Of a stretch of DNA of 64,000 bases, positions 47,940 to 60,436 are shown in pieces. The notes under the pieces were generated by a model that ran no database searches, had not been told where the DNA came from, and saw only the letters and a list, made by a program, of their open reading frames with translations. Both the position numbers and the translations under genes were made by a program. Location: contig LSRY02000012.1 of the NCBI GenBank assembly GCA_001643675.2, forward strand, positions 188,501-252,500, written 5' to 3'. The stretch's first letter is position 1, and each line of letters starts with the position of its first letter. The DNA comes from Monocercomonoides exilis. Its lineage: Eukaryota; Preaxostyla; Oxymonadida; Polymastigidae.

Positions 47940-48764
47940 TTAAGAAAACATTCTCATCATTCCTGGCACTATATAGATAAAAAATATTTCATTAAAATTT
48001 TGTAAATATAAAGGCAAACTGTCATCGGATTGATCAATACTTGAAAGTATTGATTGTTGAATGTGTTCTTTCTTTCTGGCGTAAAGTTCTTTCATCTTTT
48101 CAGAATGGAACAGTCGGCTATCCTTTTCGCTGTTAAGGTGATTAAGTTGCTGTCTTATCGTATCATCTGCAGATTCCAATTGTTTCAGCCATTCTTCAAG
48201 TTTTTCAATCATTATTGGAATTCTTTCTGAAGGAACGTCACGTGGCGCACTTGCTTCAACGTGGAAGCACTGTTTATCGTGATCCAGCTTTCCTCTGACA
48301 ATACCTCTATAGATTGAATCAATAACGAGTGTCTCCATTTTTCCAAGATCAGGTGTATCTGTTTCAGATTGAATAGTTTTATAAGAAATTGACTGTAAAA
48401 ATTAAAGTATAACATAAGAATGATTGAATGCAAATAGCCACCATACTCTTGTATCGCGACAAAGCGTTAATATTGTAAGATGTTTTAATTTAATTGTCAT
48501 TTCATCATTTAAAGGGATGTATTTGTTAGAATTATTTTTATATTCCAAATAAACTCCATATGAAAAAAGTTCCAAAGTGTTTATCAACTTTTCATTTGCT
48601 TTGGATTCAATAAATGCTTCAACAGGAGGGCAATGAGTAAGTTCAGAAAAAACGTAAATTGCAGGGTGCTCCAATGCTCCTTTTATGATAGGTTCTAATG
48701 CATTTCCAGATTTTCCTTCACATTGCTTTACAAATTCAAGTAATTGAGAAACTCCTCCATCCAT
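47940..48764 (-). CDS. CSN7: COP9 signalosome subunit 7 (PCI-domain protein, 256 aa)
   Basis: A scaffold subunit of the COP9 signalosome, which removes Nedd8 from cullin-RING ligases. Two exons: 48764-48447 and 48392-47940 (GT-AG, phase 0). The N-terminal block LLEFVKQCEGK...PAIYVFSELTHCPPV and FSYGVYLEY, then the PCI segment KLKHLTILTLCRDTR and the winged-helix block IDSIYRGIVRGKLDHDKQCFHVE, follow CSN7 order and spacing. A C-terminal helix (EKLEEWLKQLES...) matches the helix-bundle tail. The winged-helix signature is also found in eIF3m; the N-terminal block favours CSN7. The last ~15 residues are hydrophobic and unusual, so a further small 3' exon is possible. Confidence 0.85.
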
Positions 48765-49842
48765 CTTTAATAACAGATCAATACCATTGTAAATGTTTGG
48801 ATTATTTTTTCGTTAAATATCGTTATGAAATGGATAAATTTGAATGTGATAACATATTCATATAAATCATTGCAAATTTTCTTTTGAGTTATTGAGACTG
48901 ATCAAAAGAGTCGTAATATAAGTTTTGATTTTCACAATGAATCCTTTTTTTTTCAAGCTCGAAGTTAAAATATAAATATTCCATTTCTTCATTGCTTATT
49001 TTCTATAAAAGAAAGTTATTATTTCAAATGTTAAAGATAACCTTTTTCGTTTTAAAATAACGTATTTTAAAATGATGTTTTTAATCTCATTGGAAATAAT
49101 TAGAAGTTCTGATACTTTTTTGAGAAAAATCACATGCATTAATTTATAAAAATATATTGACGAATGTTTATGATTAGTTTTATGTTTTGAGGATCTAAGT
49201 TTGAAATAAAAATCCTTTCAAAAGATTTGATGGAAATATTAGAATAGAAAGGTATTTAAAAAAATAAAATCTTTCTAACATGATGTTTCAATCTTAAATT
49301 GTATATATTGATGTTGTACAAAAGAAATCATTGAATGGCCTTTGTCTGGAAGACAGTTATTAGAGAATAATAGTTTTTTGTTATCATCAATTGCAACAAA
49401 TTTACAAAGCTAACCAACGGTGTGTTGTTTATAGTTCATTCGTAAATTTATGAAAAAGTTCCAAAGCTATTTGAAAATTATATTTATCCTTTTCAAAAGA
49501 GAAATAATAATTTTGTGTAATAAAAATAAGTTTTAATCATTATTATATCCAAAAAAATTTTCTTCACAAAATTGATGAAAATCAAAATGCTTCGAGATTT
49601 TCGTTTACTGTGTTATTTTTCTTTATTAAAATCAAACGAAAGTTTGAAATAAACAAGTGTTTTCCTTTCATTGATAAACAGTTACCGATACTTCTCTCTC
49701 ATCAAAATTCGTTTATATATTGAAAAGAAAAAGAAATATTGACGAATGTTTGTTAAACCAATATTTATTCTAAAAAATTTATTATGCCAAAAAATATTTG
49801 AGATCCAAAGATAACTGCTTTTGCTCGTAACAGAAAAGTGAA
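48765..49842. other. AT-rich gap between divergent genes
   Basis: This is 1.08 kb between the CSN7 start and the hydrolase start. No gene or repeat is recognised. It must include both promoters. Confidence 0.5.
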
Positions 49843-51096
49843 ATGGAGAGTTCTTCTAATTTGTTGATAGCTCCATTAAGTAGATTGGATAAAAAAACAG
49901 GAAAGGAAGCACACTTTTCGCAGAGGCAAAGGCAGGCTATTCGGCGGAATGGAATATTTTCGATGGAAAAGAAAGGGGTTGAACTTTATTACGAATGTGT
50001 GGTAAAAATTAAATAATATTGCCTATTTTTTATATTTCTTTTATAAAAATATGCAAAGTGTACGGAGAAGGGAAGAAAAAGGTGATATTTGTCTGCGGAC
50101 TTGGTGATCCAATGGATGATTGGAGAAGGACAGTACTTTCTTTGTTAATGCATGAAGAGTTCGAAATTTGTTTATTTAATAATCGCGGAGTTCGTGAGAG
50201 CAAATTTAGGAATGTGCGATTAACGTTTGCAATCATTAATATTTTGAAATTTTATCATAATAATCTTTATATAATCCGAATTTTGTTTCACTAATAATTT
50301 CGCATTTTTGCAATAATAAAAGAACTTCTCAAATGGCGAGCGATGTTGTGGAATTGGCAAAATTTCTTGGATGGGAAAAAATAAACATTTGCGGATTTTC
50401 GATGGGAGGATTTATTGTCACGGAATTGATTTGTTTAAAGCCGGATCTTCTTGAATCTGCAATAATCGTAGGCGGTTCAAGTGGACGCTTTTTTCCTTCT
50501 TCGTATATGTTCAAGAATGTGTCAAAGATGCTATTGAGTCGAAATGAGGAAGATGCAAGAGAGATTCTTTATAAAACAAAAATATCTGATTATCATCTTG
50601 AGCATCCTCATCCAGAATTTGGAGGAGAAACAGGACTGGAATTTATTAAAAGACCACTTTCTGAACTTCCTTTCCCCGAAGATCGTCCACCGATTCATAC
50701 TTTATTTGCTCATTGTTTGGCTTGTTGGACTCATTATGTATCGCTTGAAAGATTGAATGAAGCCAAAAAAAAGATTGATTATCCTATCCTTGTGATTCAT
50801 GGAACTGATGACAAAATTGTTCCTTTTTCTCATGGAGAATATATTGCCAAGCATTTGGATGCCCAGTTTTATCCATTTCATAATTGCGGACATATCGTTT
50901 TTATGTATGATTTCTTTTTTTTTTTATGTCATTATGTTTTTTGACGAAAAACTCTTTTCCATTATTTAGTGAAGAAACTGAAAAGTTTAATGATTTGGTT
51001 ACGCGATTCTTTTTAAATTTGCCACTTCCCTCAAACGAGAAGTCAATTGACAAATTGTCTTCATTTGCTACATCTCAATCATCATCTTCTTCATAA
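49843..51096 (+). CDS. Alpha/beta-hydrolase fold protein (339 aa)
   Basis: A probable serine esterase/lipase-like hydrolase; substrate unknown. Four exons: 49843-49996, 50059-50215, 50323-50904 and 50970-51096, exactly 340 codons. Strand 3 and oxyanion region: VIFVCGLGDPMDDW. Then FNNRGVRES, TSQMASDVVELAKFLGW and the nucleophile elbow GFSMGG (Ser). The acid is in VIHGTDDKIVPF (Asp) and the base in NCGHIVF (His), so the triad is complete. Intron 2 keeps phase only with a GC donor (AATGT|GCGATT) and acceptor taaaag. There is no signal peptide, so it is probably cytosolic. The C-terminus is Ser-rich. It resembles the general MhpC-like branch of single-domain hydrolases; no closer assignment is safe. 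Confidence 0.88.
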
Positions 51097-51837
51097 TGTT
51101 ATGCTAGTCTTTCGATTTTTAGTTTCAGCTCTATGAATGTAATCTCTTCATTTTGTACATCCCTTACATTCTCAAACTTGTTTACATGTTTTTTTATAAA
51201 TAAATGTAATTGAAGTTAAAGATTGTATGCTATGAATATGCTTATTAATTTTCAAATGGAATAGTATTTTCTTTAGATTATAGTTTTGTGATGTTTCCTA
51301 TTATTATTCATTTGACAACCAACAATGTTGAATTTTTTATTTTCGATAACCGAATATGGGACGAAATATTTTGCTTTATGAATTTTGTTCCATTCTACTC
51401 AAACAAATATTTTTCTCAATTTTAGTATTTTTCTGTATTTTTTTGACATGGGAATGAAAGACTGGTAAGAGTGGACTCAACCGACACCCTAAAATTGACA
51501 CACATAATCATTTTTCCAACATATTAAATGATAAGTACTTATAGTATTCAAATTTTATTTAGAAAAGTAACTCAATACAAATAATAAAAATCATCTTCTT
51601 TCTTATCATTAAAATACAAAAATAATTGGATTTTCTATGAAAACCTTAACTTTTTTACCTTTTCTTAACCCATGCAAATAAAACGCGAAAACAATTAGTC
51701 GTATAACACTAAAAAATCTTCAATTCAGAGCTTGTTTAAGAAAAGAAATAACAATAATATAAATATAAAGTGTGTCATCCTAATAGGTGTTGCTTGATTT
51801 ATCTTTTACCGAAAGACTTATAATGATAAGGTTGGAA
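51097..51837. other. AT-rich gap before the palindrome
   Basis: Contains the hydrolase 3' end. No gene is seen. The last ~30 nt show weak inverted similarity to the sequence just beyond the far end of the palindrome. Confidence 0.5.
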
Positions 51838-53651
51838 AAAATTTTTGGAACAATTCGTTGAATTTTTCATAAATTCAAAAATATTGTCACATAGGTTTGT
51901 ATTTTTATTGACACCAGTTTTTTTATTGGCACCAAAAATTATCTTCCGTATCTTCATTTCATTAAAGCTCATAAATCTGTTTCATAACATAAGGGGGAAA
52001 ATACGGACTTTCAAGCTATTTTTGCACAGGGCATAGAAAAACAACTTCGTTCACATCTTTATTTCGCTTTCTCAGATTTCAAAATAAATCGGATTTAATA
52101 ATTTCTAAACAGAAATCATAGAAATCAAAACATAAAGCATAATGACATTTCACGAATGTCAAAAAATGGCATATTTTTATTAAGTTTTTTGATCACAAAA
52201 AGTCAATGAAAAGTGCATAATTTTTCAATGAAAATGCATGAAGTCAAATATTTTGTCCCATAAGTACAATAAACATATTAAAATTAAGCAGCACGTAAAA
52301 TATTTTTTTTAAAAACTTTCTCAGAAAAACGTTCTAATAATTTTTAACTTTCATATTTCGATCAATGTTTTGCTCGTATTTTCTTGACTGATTGCAGTTG
52401 CGAGTTTTCATCACGGAATTCACAAAAACAACTGTATTTTCAGTATTTGTCACTTATTCGTTATATTTTGAATCATTTATTTAAGCATATTTTTGCATTT
52501 CACCATTTTTGTCAAAACATGCAAAATCAAGCGAATGTGTTTGTTTTGCACAAAATGGTTATGGTGTGTGCATAAACCCGCACTTGTGCAAAAACCCGCA
52601 CACTTGACATTTTCTTTCAAAATACTCTTCCACTTTTATATATGTGAAAGCGTTTGGCATTTTGATACCACCTATAACTTTTTTTTGTCCAATATTAAGT
52701 ATTTCGAATGAAAAATCAAAAACAAAAATTTTTGATCTTTTTTGATCTTCGGATCAAAAATTTTTGTTTTTGATTTTTCATTCGAAATACTTAATATTGG
52801 ACAAAAAAAAGTTATAGGTGGTATCAAAATGCCAAACGCTTTCACATATATAAAAGTGGAAGAGTATTTTGAAAGAAAATGTCAAGTGTGCGGGTTTTTG
52901 CACAAGTGCGGGTTTATGCACACACCATAACCATTTTGTGCAAAACAAACACATTCGCTTGATTTTGCATGTTTTGACAAAAATGGTGAAATGCAAAAAT
53001 ATGCTTAAATAAATGATTCAAAATATAACGAATAAGTGACAAATACTGAAAATACAGTTGTTTTTGTGAATTCCGTGATGAAAACTCGCAACTGCAATCA
53101 GTCAAGAAAATACGAGCAAAACATTGATCGAAATATGAAAGTTAAAAATTATTAGAACGTTTTTCTGAGAAAGTTTTTAAAAAAAATATTTTACGTGCTG
53201 CTTAATTTTAATATGTTTATTGTACTTATGGGACAAAATATTTGACTTCATGCATTTTCATTGAAAAATTATGCACTTTTCATTGACTTTTTGTGATCAA
53301 AAAACTTAATAAAAATATGCCATTTTTTGACATTCGTGAAATGTCATTATGCTTTATGTTTTGATTTCTATGATTTCTGTTTAGAAATTATTAAATCCGA
53401 TTTATTTTGAAATCTGAGAAAGCGAAATAAAGATGTGAACGAAGTTGTTTTTCTATGCCCTGTGCAAAAATAGCTTGAAAGTCCGTATTTTCCCCCTTAT
53501 GTTATGAAACAGATTTATGAGCTTTAATGAAATGAAGATACGGAAGATAATTTTTGGTGCCAATAAAAAAACTGGTGTCAATAAAAATACAAACCTATGT
53601 GACAATATTTTTGAATTTATGAAAAATTCAACGAATTGTTCCAAAAATTTT
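51838..53651. repeat. Near-perfect 1.8-kb palindrome (two 900-nt arms, 14-nt spacer)
   Basis: Left arm 51838-52737 and right arm 52752-53651 are reverse complements. Every corresponding pair I compared sums to 105489, so there is no net indel. Two pairs of small open frames on opposite strands are identical in translation (for example 52384-52575 and 52914-53105). The centre carries gatcTTCGgatc, a further small hairpin. The arms contain aaacccgcac motifs but no recognisable gene. Confidence 0.92.
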
Positions 53652-55084
53652 CTTTGTCGTATCATTCCAAATCTGATATTCCCGTGAATAATAATAAAGA
53701 AAAATAACCACAAGTTTAGAAAAACATCAATAGTGATGGTGTTGAACAAAATTCATAAAACAAAAAACTTCTTCCCATATTACAAAAATCCAAGTTGAAA
53801 ATTTGGTTTTTAATCGTTGCGTTATATTTTGCATCATTCAATTATTTTGTTGAAAAATATTTTAATATTTGAAAGATACTGTTGTTCTTTATTCGCAGAC
53901 AAATAATAAATTGAAATGTTATAAAAAAATGAAAGTCAAGAAAAAGCAAATGAGAAAAATGATAAAGCATAACTATTCTTATGGTAAGTCAAAGCTTTTC
54001 GTTATATTCAGAAACTGATGTTTTTACAATTTACTGTAATTAAATGCTTAAAGATGGCATTGAAAAGCCTGTATGGTTCAACCTTTTTGATAAAATAAAT
54101 ATTTTGTTTTCATTTCCTTCATTCATAAATTTCCTCATAAAGTTTTTTTTTTTTTTTTTTTTTTTTTTTATTTATTTTATTTTTTTTTTTTAATTGAAGT
54201 TGATTTTAATGTTTGAATATTCAAATTCTCATCGACATTTATTCAAGAAATGTTCATTGTCATGTTGTTCTCTGCCTTTTATATCTTTTTAATAAATGAT
54301 TTTTATTTTTTTAAATTTAATTTCGAATATTTCTAATTGATCTTTCTTTTTCAAACTGATAGGATCCTTTCCTTCTTTTCATGAATATAAATGCCTTTTG
54401 ATTTTTTTAAAATTGATTTTTTCTGGAAGATTCGTTTGGCTTTATTGTTCATTAAAAAAATTATGCTTTTTTTCCTGTTGAGTGCAATTTCTTTTACTTT
54501 TTCTTTTCTTTTCTTTCTTCTAATTTTCCAACAGACTTTTGTTTATCTATTTTATTTAAAAAAAGAAATATGCATGTGAATTTATATGTATTTTCTTGCA
54601 TGTTTCATATTGTCCATTATTGTTGCTTTTTTTGCTGTGAAATGATATGTGTTTATTTTTCTATTTATGCATTTGCATTTTTGATAATTTTTTGTCATTG
54701 AAACTGAAATTTTTTCTTGAAAAAGCAAAGCACTATTTTTATATTTTAATTCCTTTAGCTGCAATAGCTTGCCTATTATAAATTATTGTAGTTATTTTTC
54801 TTCAATTTTGTATTGTTATTTGGCTGTATTTTCTTTTTATGAAATAACATATAAATTTAAACAATTTTTTAGAAGTTAACAAAACATCAAAATCAAATTG
54901 AATGAAAAAAAAAATAATAAACAGATCATGAGCGAATATTTTCTAAAAGAACAAAATATTCTGTGTTGAAGCGGAATATCAATAAATGAGAATGATTTAA
55001 CCAAAATTATCAAAGTGAAAAAAGTGAGATGAGAAAAATTCTTATTATATTAAGATCTACAGTTATTTTAAAGTTTTTTAATTT
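53652..55084. other. AT-rich gap with a poly-T tract
   Basis: 1.4 kb with no recognisable gene. A T-rich run of ~50 nt lies at 54143-54192. Confidence 0.6.
54143..54192. repeat. Poly-T low-complexity tract
   Basis: Twenty-seven consecutive T, then TTTA units, then another T run. Confidence 0.85.
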
Positions 55085-58000
55085 ATGTTTGAAGAAACGG
55101 AGTATATTTCCCGTGCAGAAGTGAGCGAGCCTCTCACTCAAATTATAAATTCAGGGTTGTGCGAATTTAAAAATCAGTTGGCAGAATTTTACAAACAATT
55201 AAATACTTCATTTGATCCATCTTCTGCTACTCATGACGCAGTTTGCAAATTAAAAAATTTACTTTTTCTACTTACAATAATATTTTCTTTGCTTAATTAT
55301 GAAATTTGAAAAAATTTATTTTTCATGTTCAAAGCTTGATGAAGCTCAAGCCGAATCTGAAGGAACTCTCATTCGTTATGCAGATTACATCCTTGGATAT
55401 ATCGTAACAAAATACGGAATCGAAGGGAAAGGAGGATTAACTGTATGCTTTTTATTTTTTCTACGTTTGGACATTTGAATCGAAATTTGTTAAATAAATT
55501 AAAATTCAGAGCAAAGAAGAAGATGTTGCTGAACAAATAATGGATATGAAATTACAATTGGAGGTTTGACTTATCAAGAAACATTTTTCCTTTTGATTTA
55601 TTGTTTAGAATTCAAATGAAAGAAACAGAAGAGCAAATACTCAAATGGATATTTTGAAGGGGCAGTTGGAGCGAAGGGACAAAATGCTAGCCGAACAAAG
55701 AGCACTTTTTTATAAAGAGTTACTTGCACTTAGAGAACAAGTTTTTCCCCCTATTTTCTTTTTTCTCCTTTCTTTCAAGCAACGTCAATTTATTGTAGTT
55801 ATTTCAAAAAACAAGAATTGGAGAGGCATATAAGCCTGAGCAAATGGATTTATTTAATCCAGAAGCATGGTTGGACAATTTATTAAAATCTTCAGGAAAT
55901 TCAGAAGAAGACGATGAACAGAGAAAGAAACGAACACAAGCTTTGGTTGATCAGATGAATGCGAAATTTTCAGATGAAAGGAAAAAGCTCGAAAGTCAAA
56001 TAAAAGTTTGCTACTTTTCTTTCAAAAACATTGCATATGCATTTGATAATAATTGTTTTCTTTCTTTCTTTCTTTTTTTTTTTTCCTTTTTAAAAATTTT
56101 GACATTATACTTTTTTTGAATTTAACATTCTCTTTAAACTGCATCTTCAAAACAATAACATGATTTTAATAAACTTTAAAACTTTGCTACATTATTCATC
56201 ATAAACTTTGAACAACACGTGCACCTCAAATACATTTTTTTCACATTCAAACATTTATCACCATTTCACCATCCTCATCAACAACACTCTCATTCACACA
56301 TGCACACACTTATATAAATATATTCCTTCATTTCAGATTATGCAGCGAGAATATGCCTCGAAGATGTCTGAGTTCGAGAAGCTGGCGTCGTCACGAGAAG
56401 AAGAGCTGCAGAACAAGATCGACAAGCTGAACGCTGACCAAAGCGCTGAGCTCGACCAGCTCACTCAGCTGCACCAACACGAAGTAGAAGTGCTGCGCAG
56501 GCAGCTGGAGGAGCAGACGACGCTGCTCAAAAAGGAGAAAGACGAGCTCGCTGCGAAGCTGACTGAGGAGTTCACAGAGAGACTGAAGAGAGAAGGCGCA
56601 GAATTGCAGGCGCGCTCCCGCCAGCTGCAGGACAAAGTGAGTCAGATGCAGGCTGAGTGCGAAGAGCTGCGCCGGCTGCTCAGCCAGACACAAGGCAACC
56701 TCGCGCAGCTGGAGGCAGACGAGGCTATCAGAAAGGAGGATCTGAAGAGGGCGATCATCGACCGAGACCAGCTGCAGAACGAGCTGAACCAGCTGCGCAC
56801 AAGCCAGTCGCTAAAAGGGGCAGAGCTGGAGTCGCTGGAGAAGCGGCTGAAGGAAGCAGAGGAAGCGAAGCAGAAGAGCGAAGAGGCGCTGGAGCAGACA
56901 CAGCAGCAGCTGAAGGACACGCAATCAGCAGCGGAAAGGACAGAAAGCGAGCTCAAAGCGACGGAGCGGAGGCTGAGGAAGAACGAGGAGGAGCTGCAGA
57001 AGGTGAAAGAGAGAGAAGAAGCACTGGACAAAGAGCTGGAGGAGACGAAGCAAGTTGTGGAAGACCTCCGAAGGCAGCTGGAGGCATCGTCGTCAGCTGC
57101 GTCTGCGTCGTCGAAGTCGGCGGTGCAGGCAGCAGAAGAGCAGAAGAAGGAGTTTGCCAGGCAGCAGCGGGAGTTTGAGGCGAAGGAGGTGGAGCTGATG
57201 CGAAGAGTGCGCGAACTGGAGGCGAAGGAGAGCGAGTATGACAACATGGCGAAGGAGCTGAACAGGCTCAGAGCAAAAGACATGGCCAGCAACTTGAGCC
57301 AGGCTGTGGGTGGAGTTGGAAGTGGAAGTGGAAGAGGGAATTATGGAAAGGGAGACAGGAGAAGCGGCAGTGGGGGATACAATGGGAGTGAGAGGGAAGG
57401 AGAAGGAGAAGGAGAAGATGGAGGACTGAACTCACCAGATGGCAGCCAAATTAGAGTCAGAGGCGGATTCAGCATGCGTTCGGGCGATGGAAGCGACGGG
57501 GGGCATCTGATGGATGTGGACGACTCGTTTGACGAAGACAGAGACGGACGCATTAAAACAAGGGGATTTTCTGGACTGCGAAATGGAGGTGATGGAGAAG
57601 GAGAAGGAGGAGGAGAAGGAGAAGGAAAGGAGAATGAATATGACAGCGAGAATGAGAACAATGGATTTGGAGGAAGAGGAAGAGGAGGAAGAGAAGGAGA
57701 AGGAGATGAAGGAGATGGGAATGAAGACTCAAAGAGGAGAGGAGAGCAGATGCTGCAAGGCTTGGAAGAGCTGGCTAAAGGGGCAGAAAAGGAAAAGATT
57801 CTGAAGAAGCAGCGAGCTGTCAGTAACTGGCAGATACTTCTGATGAAACTGAGGCACAAGCAGATGATGGAGAGGCTGCCAGAGTGGAAGGCGCAGGCAG
57901 AGGAAGATGATGAGAGCAACGACGGAGAATACACACACGGAGAAATTAGTGATGACGGAGAAATGAAAAGGAGAGGATTTGGCCGTGGAGCAGATGGAGA

Positions 58001-59931
58001 AGAAGCAGATGACTATATGGATAGAACAAGAGGGTTTGAGAGAGAAGGAAGAGAAGGAAGAGACAGTCGAGCACAAAGCGGAAGCAGAGGAAGCAGACCA
58101 GCCAGTGGGGAAGACTCTGAATATTTGAGGTCGCTGCGGGAGAAGCAGGATAACTGGGACAAACGAGAAGGGAGGAAGAACAACACCGGAGGCGAATTCC
58201 GACTGAAGAAGAGGAGGCGGAAGAGCAGAGTGAAGCGCTTTCTGGATGCGATGTCTGCTCGCCAGCGCGCAGCCGAGGCGCAGCTGCAGAAGCTGAGGGA
58301 GCTGATTGAGGCAGAGCGGCGGAAGAACCTCGAAAGAGTGCTGAATGCGGTGTCTCTTCTGGTTTTGCCAGACGACTCAGCACAGAAATACTTCACATCG
58401 CCTGCTTCGTCGTACATCCCGTCGGTCTCTCCGGCTGCTCCGCTGATGTCGACGGCAATTGTCACAGCTGTCCCATCCACAGCGCAGTCGGCACAGCAGA
58501 CAGCAACAACAAACAGATCGACTCTTTTGTCGCATCCATCAGCCACTCCACAAACATACACTATTTCCACTTCAGCTTCTTCTTCTTCTTCTTCTTCTGC
58601 CCAAGCAGCTGGCTCGCCTTATCGCTATCACAACACTTCTGGTGCCTCACCTTCTCCTTCACCTGCTTCTGCACACGGAACGGGACTGACTCAGATGCAC
58701 AAACACTCTCCACTCCCTCGAAGACATTCCAATATCTCTGGAGGAACCAGCTCATCATCATCATCCTCAGCAGGAGCACTGGACTATCCTTTCTCTGATG
58801 GCAGCAATGGCTATCCATCCGATTATATCTTAGATGGGCCGAAATACACTGCCTCGTCGGCTGTCCCTTCGCTTTCGCCTCGTTTTGCCACGCTGACTGG
58901 AGGAGTGCCCGGTGGGCATGGCACAATTGTGACAGTCCGCTCAGGGGCATTTGGGCTGGAGCTGACGACAGACACAGACAGAGAGAGAGAAAGAGTGAGA
59001 GAGTTGGGAGAGAGAGGAGAGAGAGGGGAAGGAGACAGGAGTGGGAGAGAACAGAAAGGGAAGGAAAGAGAAAGAGAAAGAGAAAGAGAAAGAGAAAGAG
59101 AAAGAGACGGAGAGCAAGGCAAAGCTGGCGACCACACATCGCTTCTCACCCCGCGCGAGAGAGGAGGATACAACCCTTCTTCCCCAAGCTCATCTCCTCT
59201 TTCGTCTGCTGCTGTCACTTCATCGCCATTTCACCCGTCTTCTGCTTCTCTGCTCAGAACACCCACAACCACAAAGAGAGGAACAAACAGTATGCTAAAT
59301 TGATTGATGATACATTTGAAGATGATTTTGAGATGTTTTCGCATTTAATCAAAAATTTGTAATCATTTATTTTATTTTCTTTTAATTGCAACATTTAATG
59401 TTTTGTTTTTTGTGGAATTAATTTCATCTTATTTGAAATGCTTTCATTACCAAACCACATTTTTAAAAAATAACATTTTATATTTTTTTATTCGTTTTTC
59501 ATTCAGCCTTTTCAGACCCCTACCAATCACCCTCGCCTTCACAAGACCCTGCAGCCATCACACAGTACTTCTTCCCTTCACGAAAATTGACTCAGACGAG
59601 AAGGGGACTGTCAGCCACAACAGGTTCAGCAGCAACAGACAGAGAGAAAATGCGGAAGAAAGACAAAGAAGAGAGCATTCCTTCACTCACATCCACACCC
59701 ATTTCAAAGAAAACGTCCATTTCACCTTCATCATCACCACAGACACGAGCTGTGTCTTCTGAACAGCAGCGCCTTCAGACAAATGCAGACACCCACTCAA
59801 ACACACCAAGCAAGCCATCTTCTGCATCACATGCTGCGAGAGAAGGGGGAACAAAGCCACAAAGAATGAATGTGGCACGATACTACAACACAAACATCAT
59901 CAGAAGAGCACAGGAAATAACTCATAAATGA
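55085..59931 (+). CDS. Long coiled-coil protein of unknown function (~1335 aa)
   Basis: Seven exons: 55085-55240, 55335-55442, 55510-55563, 55609-55740, 55826-56005, 56337-59289 and 59507-59931. All are GT-AG and in phase, 1336 codons. The N-terminal ~210 residues mix helical segments (ADYILGYIVTKYG, LFYKELLALREQ) with DLFNPEAWLDNLL. A coiled coil of ~340 residues follows, rich in Leu, Glu, Gln and Arg (residues ~210-540). A Gly/Glu/Asp-rich linker comes next, then a basic helical block (ILKKQRAVSNWQILLMKLRHKQMMERLPEW; FRLKKRRRKSRVKRFLDAMSARQRAAEAQLQKLRELIEAERR, positions ~57796-58325). The rest is Ser/Pro-rich with an Arg-Glu dipeptide run near 59070-59105. It may be a cytoskeletal, basal-body or filament-associated protein. 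The family is not recognised. Confidence 0.82.
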
Positions 59932-60436
59932 GTTTTTTTTCGTTTCATGGATACATTTTTACCTCTAAAAAAACATTTTATTTTCATTTATTTGCTTAAA
60001 AACTGTTTTTTTTTTTTGTTTGTTATTATGTTTTGGAATAGCTATTTATTTGTACCTAACTGACTGGTGCATAAATGCATTTCCAGCTATCTTTATGTAG
60101 ATTTTTTTGTTCTGTTCACATTTTTATGTTATTCCTTGTATTATTGTCAATATCAACATTTCTCACTTTCACCAATTTTGGATTAGAATAAATCCGTTTC
60201 CTTTTTCATTTTCATGTAATTTTATTGATGGTTCATTTGTTTGAATCAATTGTATTTCTTTTTTTGGATATCGTTATGTTTAAGCTGAAGTTGAAATTTT
60301 CTTTTCATTTCCAACAAACAAAGAAAAAGTTATGTTATTCGACATTTTCTTTCTTTTTTTAAATTAAAAGAAAAAGAATATCAAAAATATAAATACTTCA
60401 ATGATGAACAAAGACCACCATATTCCATCAAACTCT
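59932..60436. other. Convergent intergenic region, nothing recognised
   Basis: T-rich 3' flanks of the coiled-coil and MCM10 genes. Confidence 0.6.

Noticed and set aside
51845-53749. Paired small frames in the palindrome arms as genes
   Set aside because: 60-98 codons, AT-biased, duplicated only because the arms are duplicated; no start context or family.
56391-59218. Minus-strand frames rich in Ser/Cys/Leu opposite the 55-60 kb coiled-coil gene
   Set aside because: They are complements of Glu/Lys/Arg/Gln codons in the real gene.
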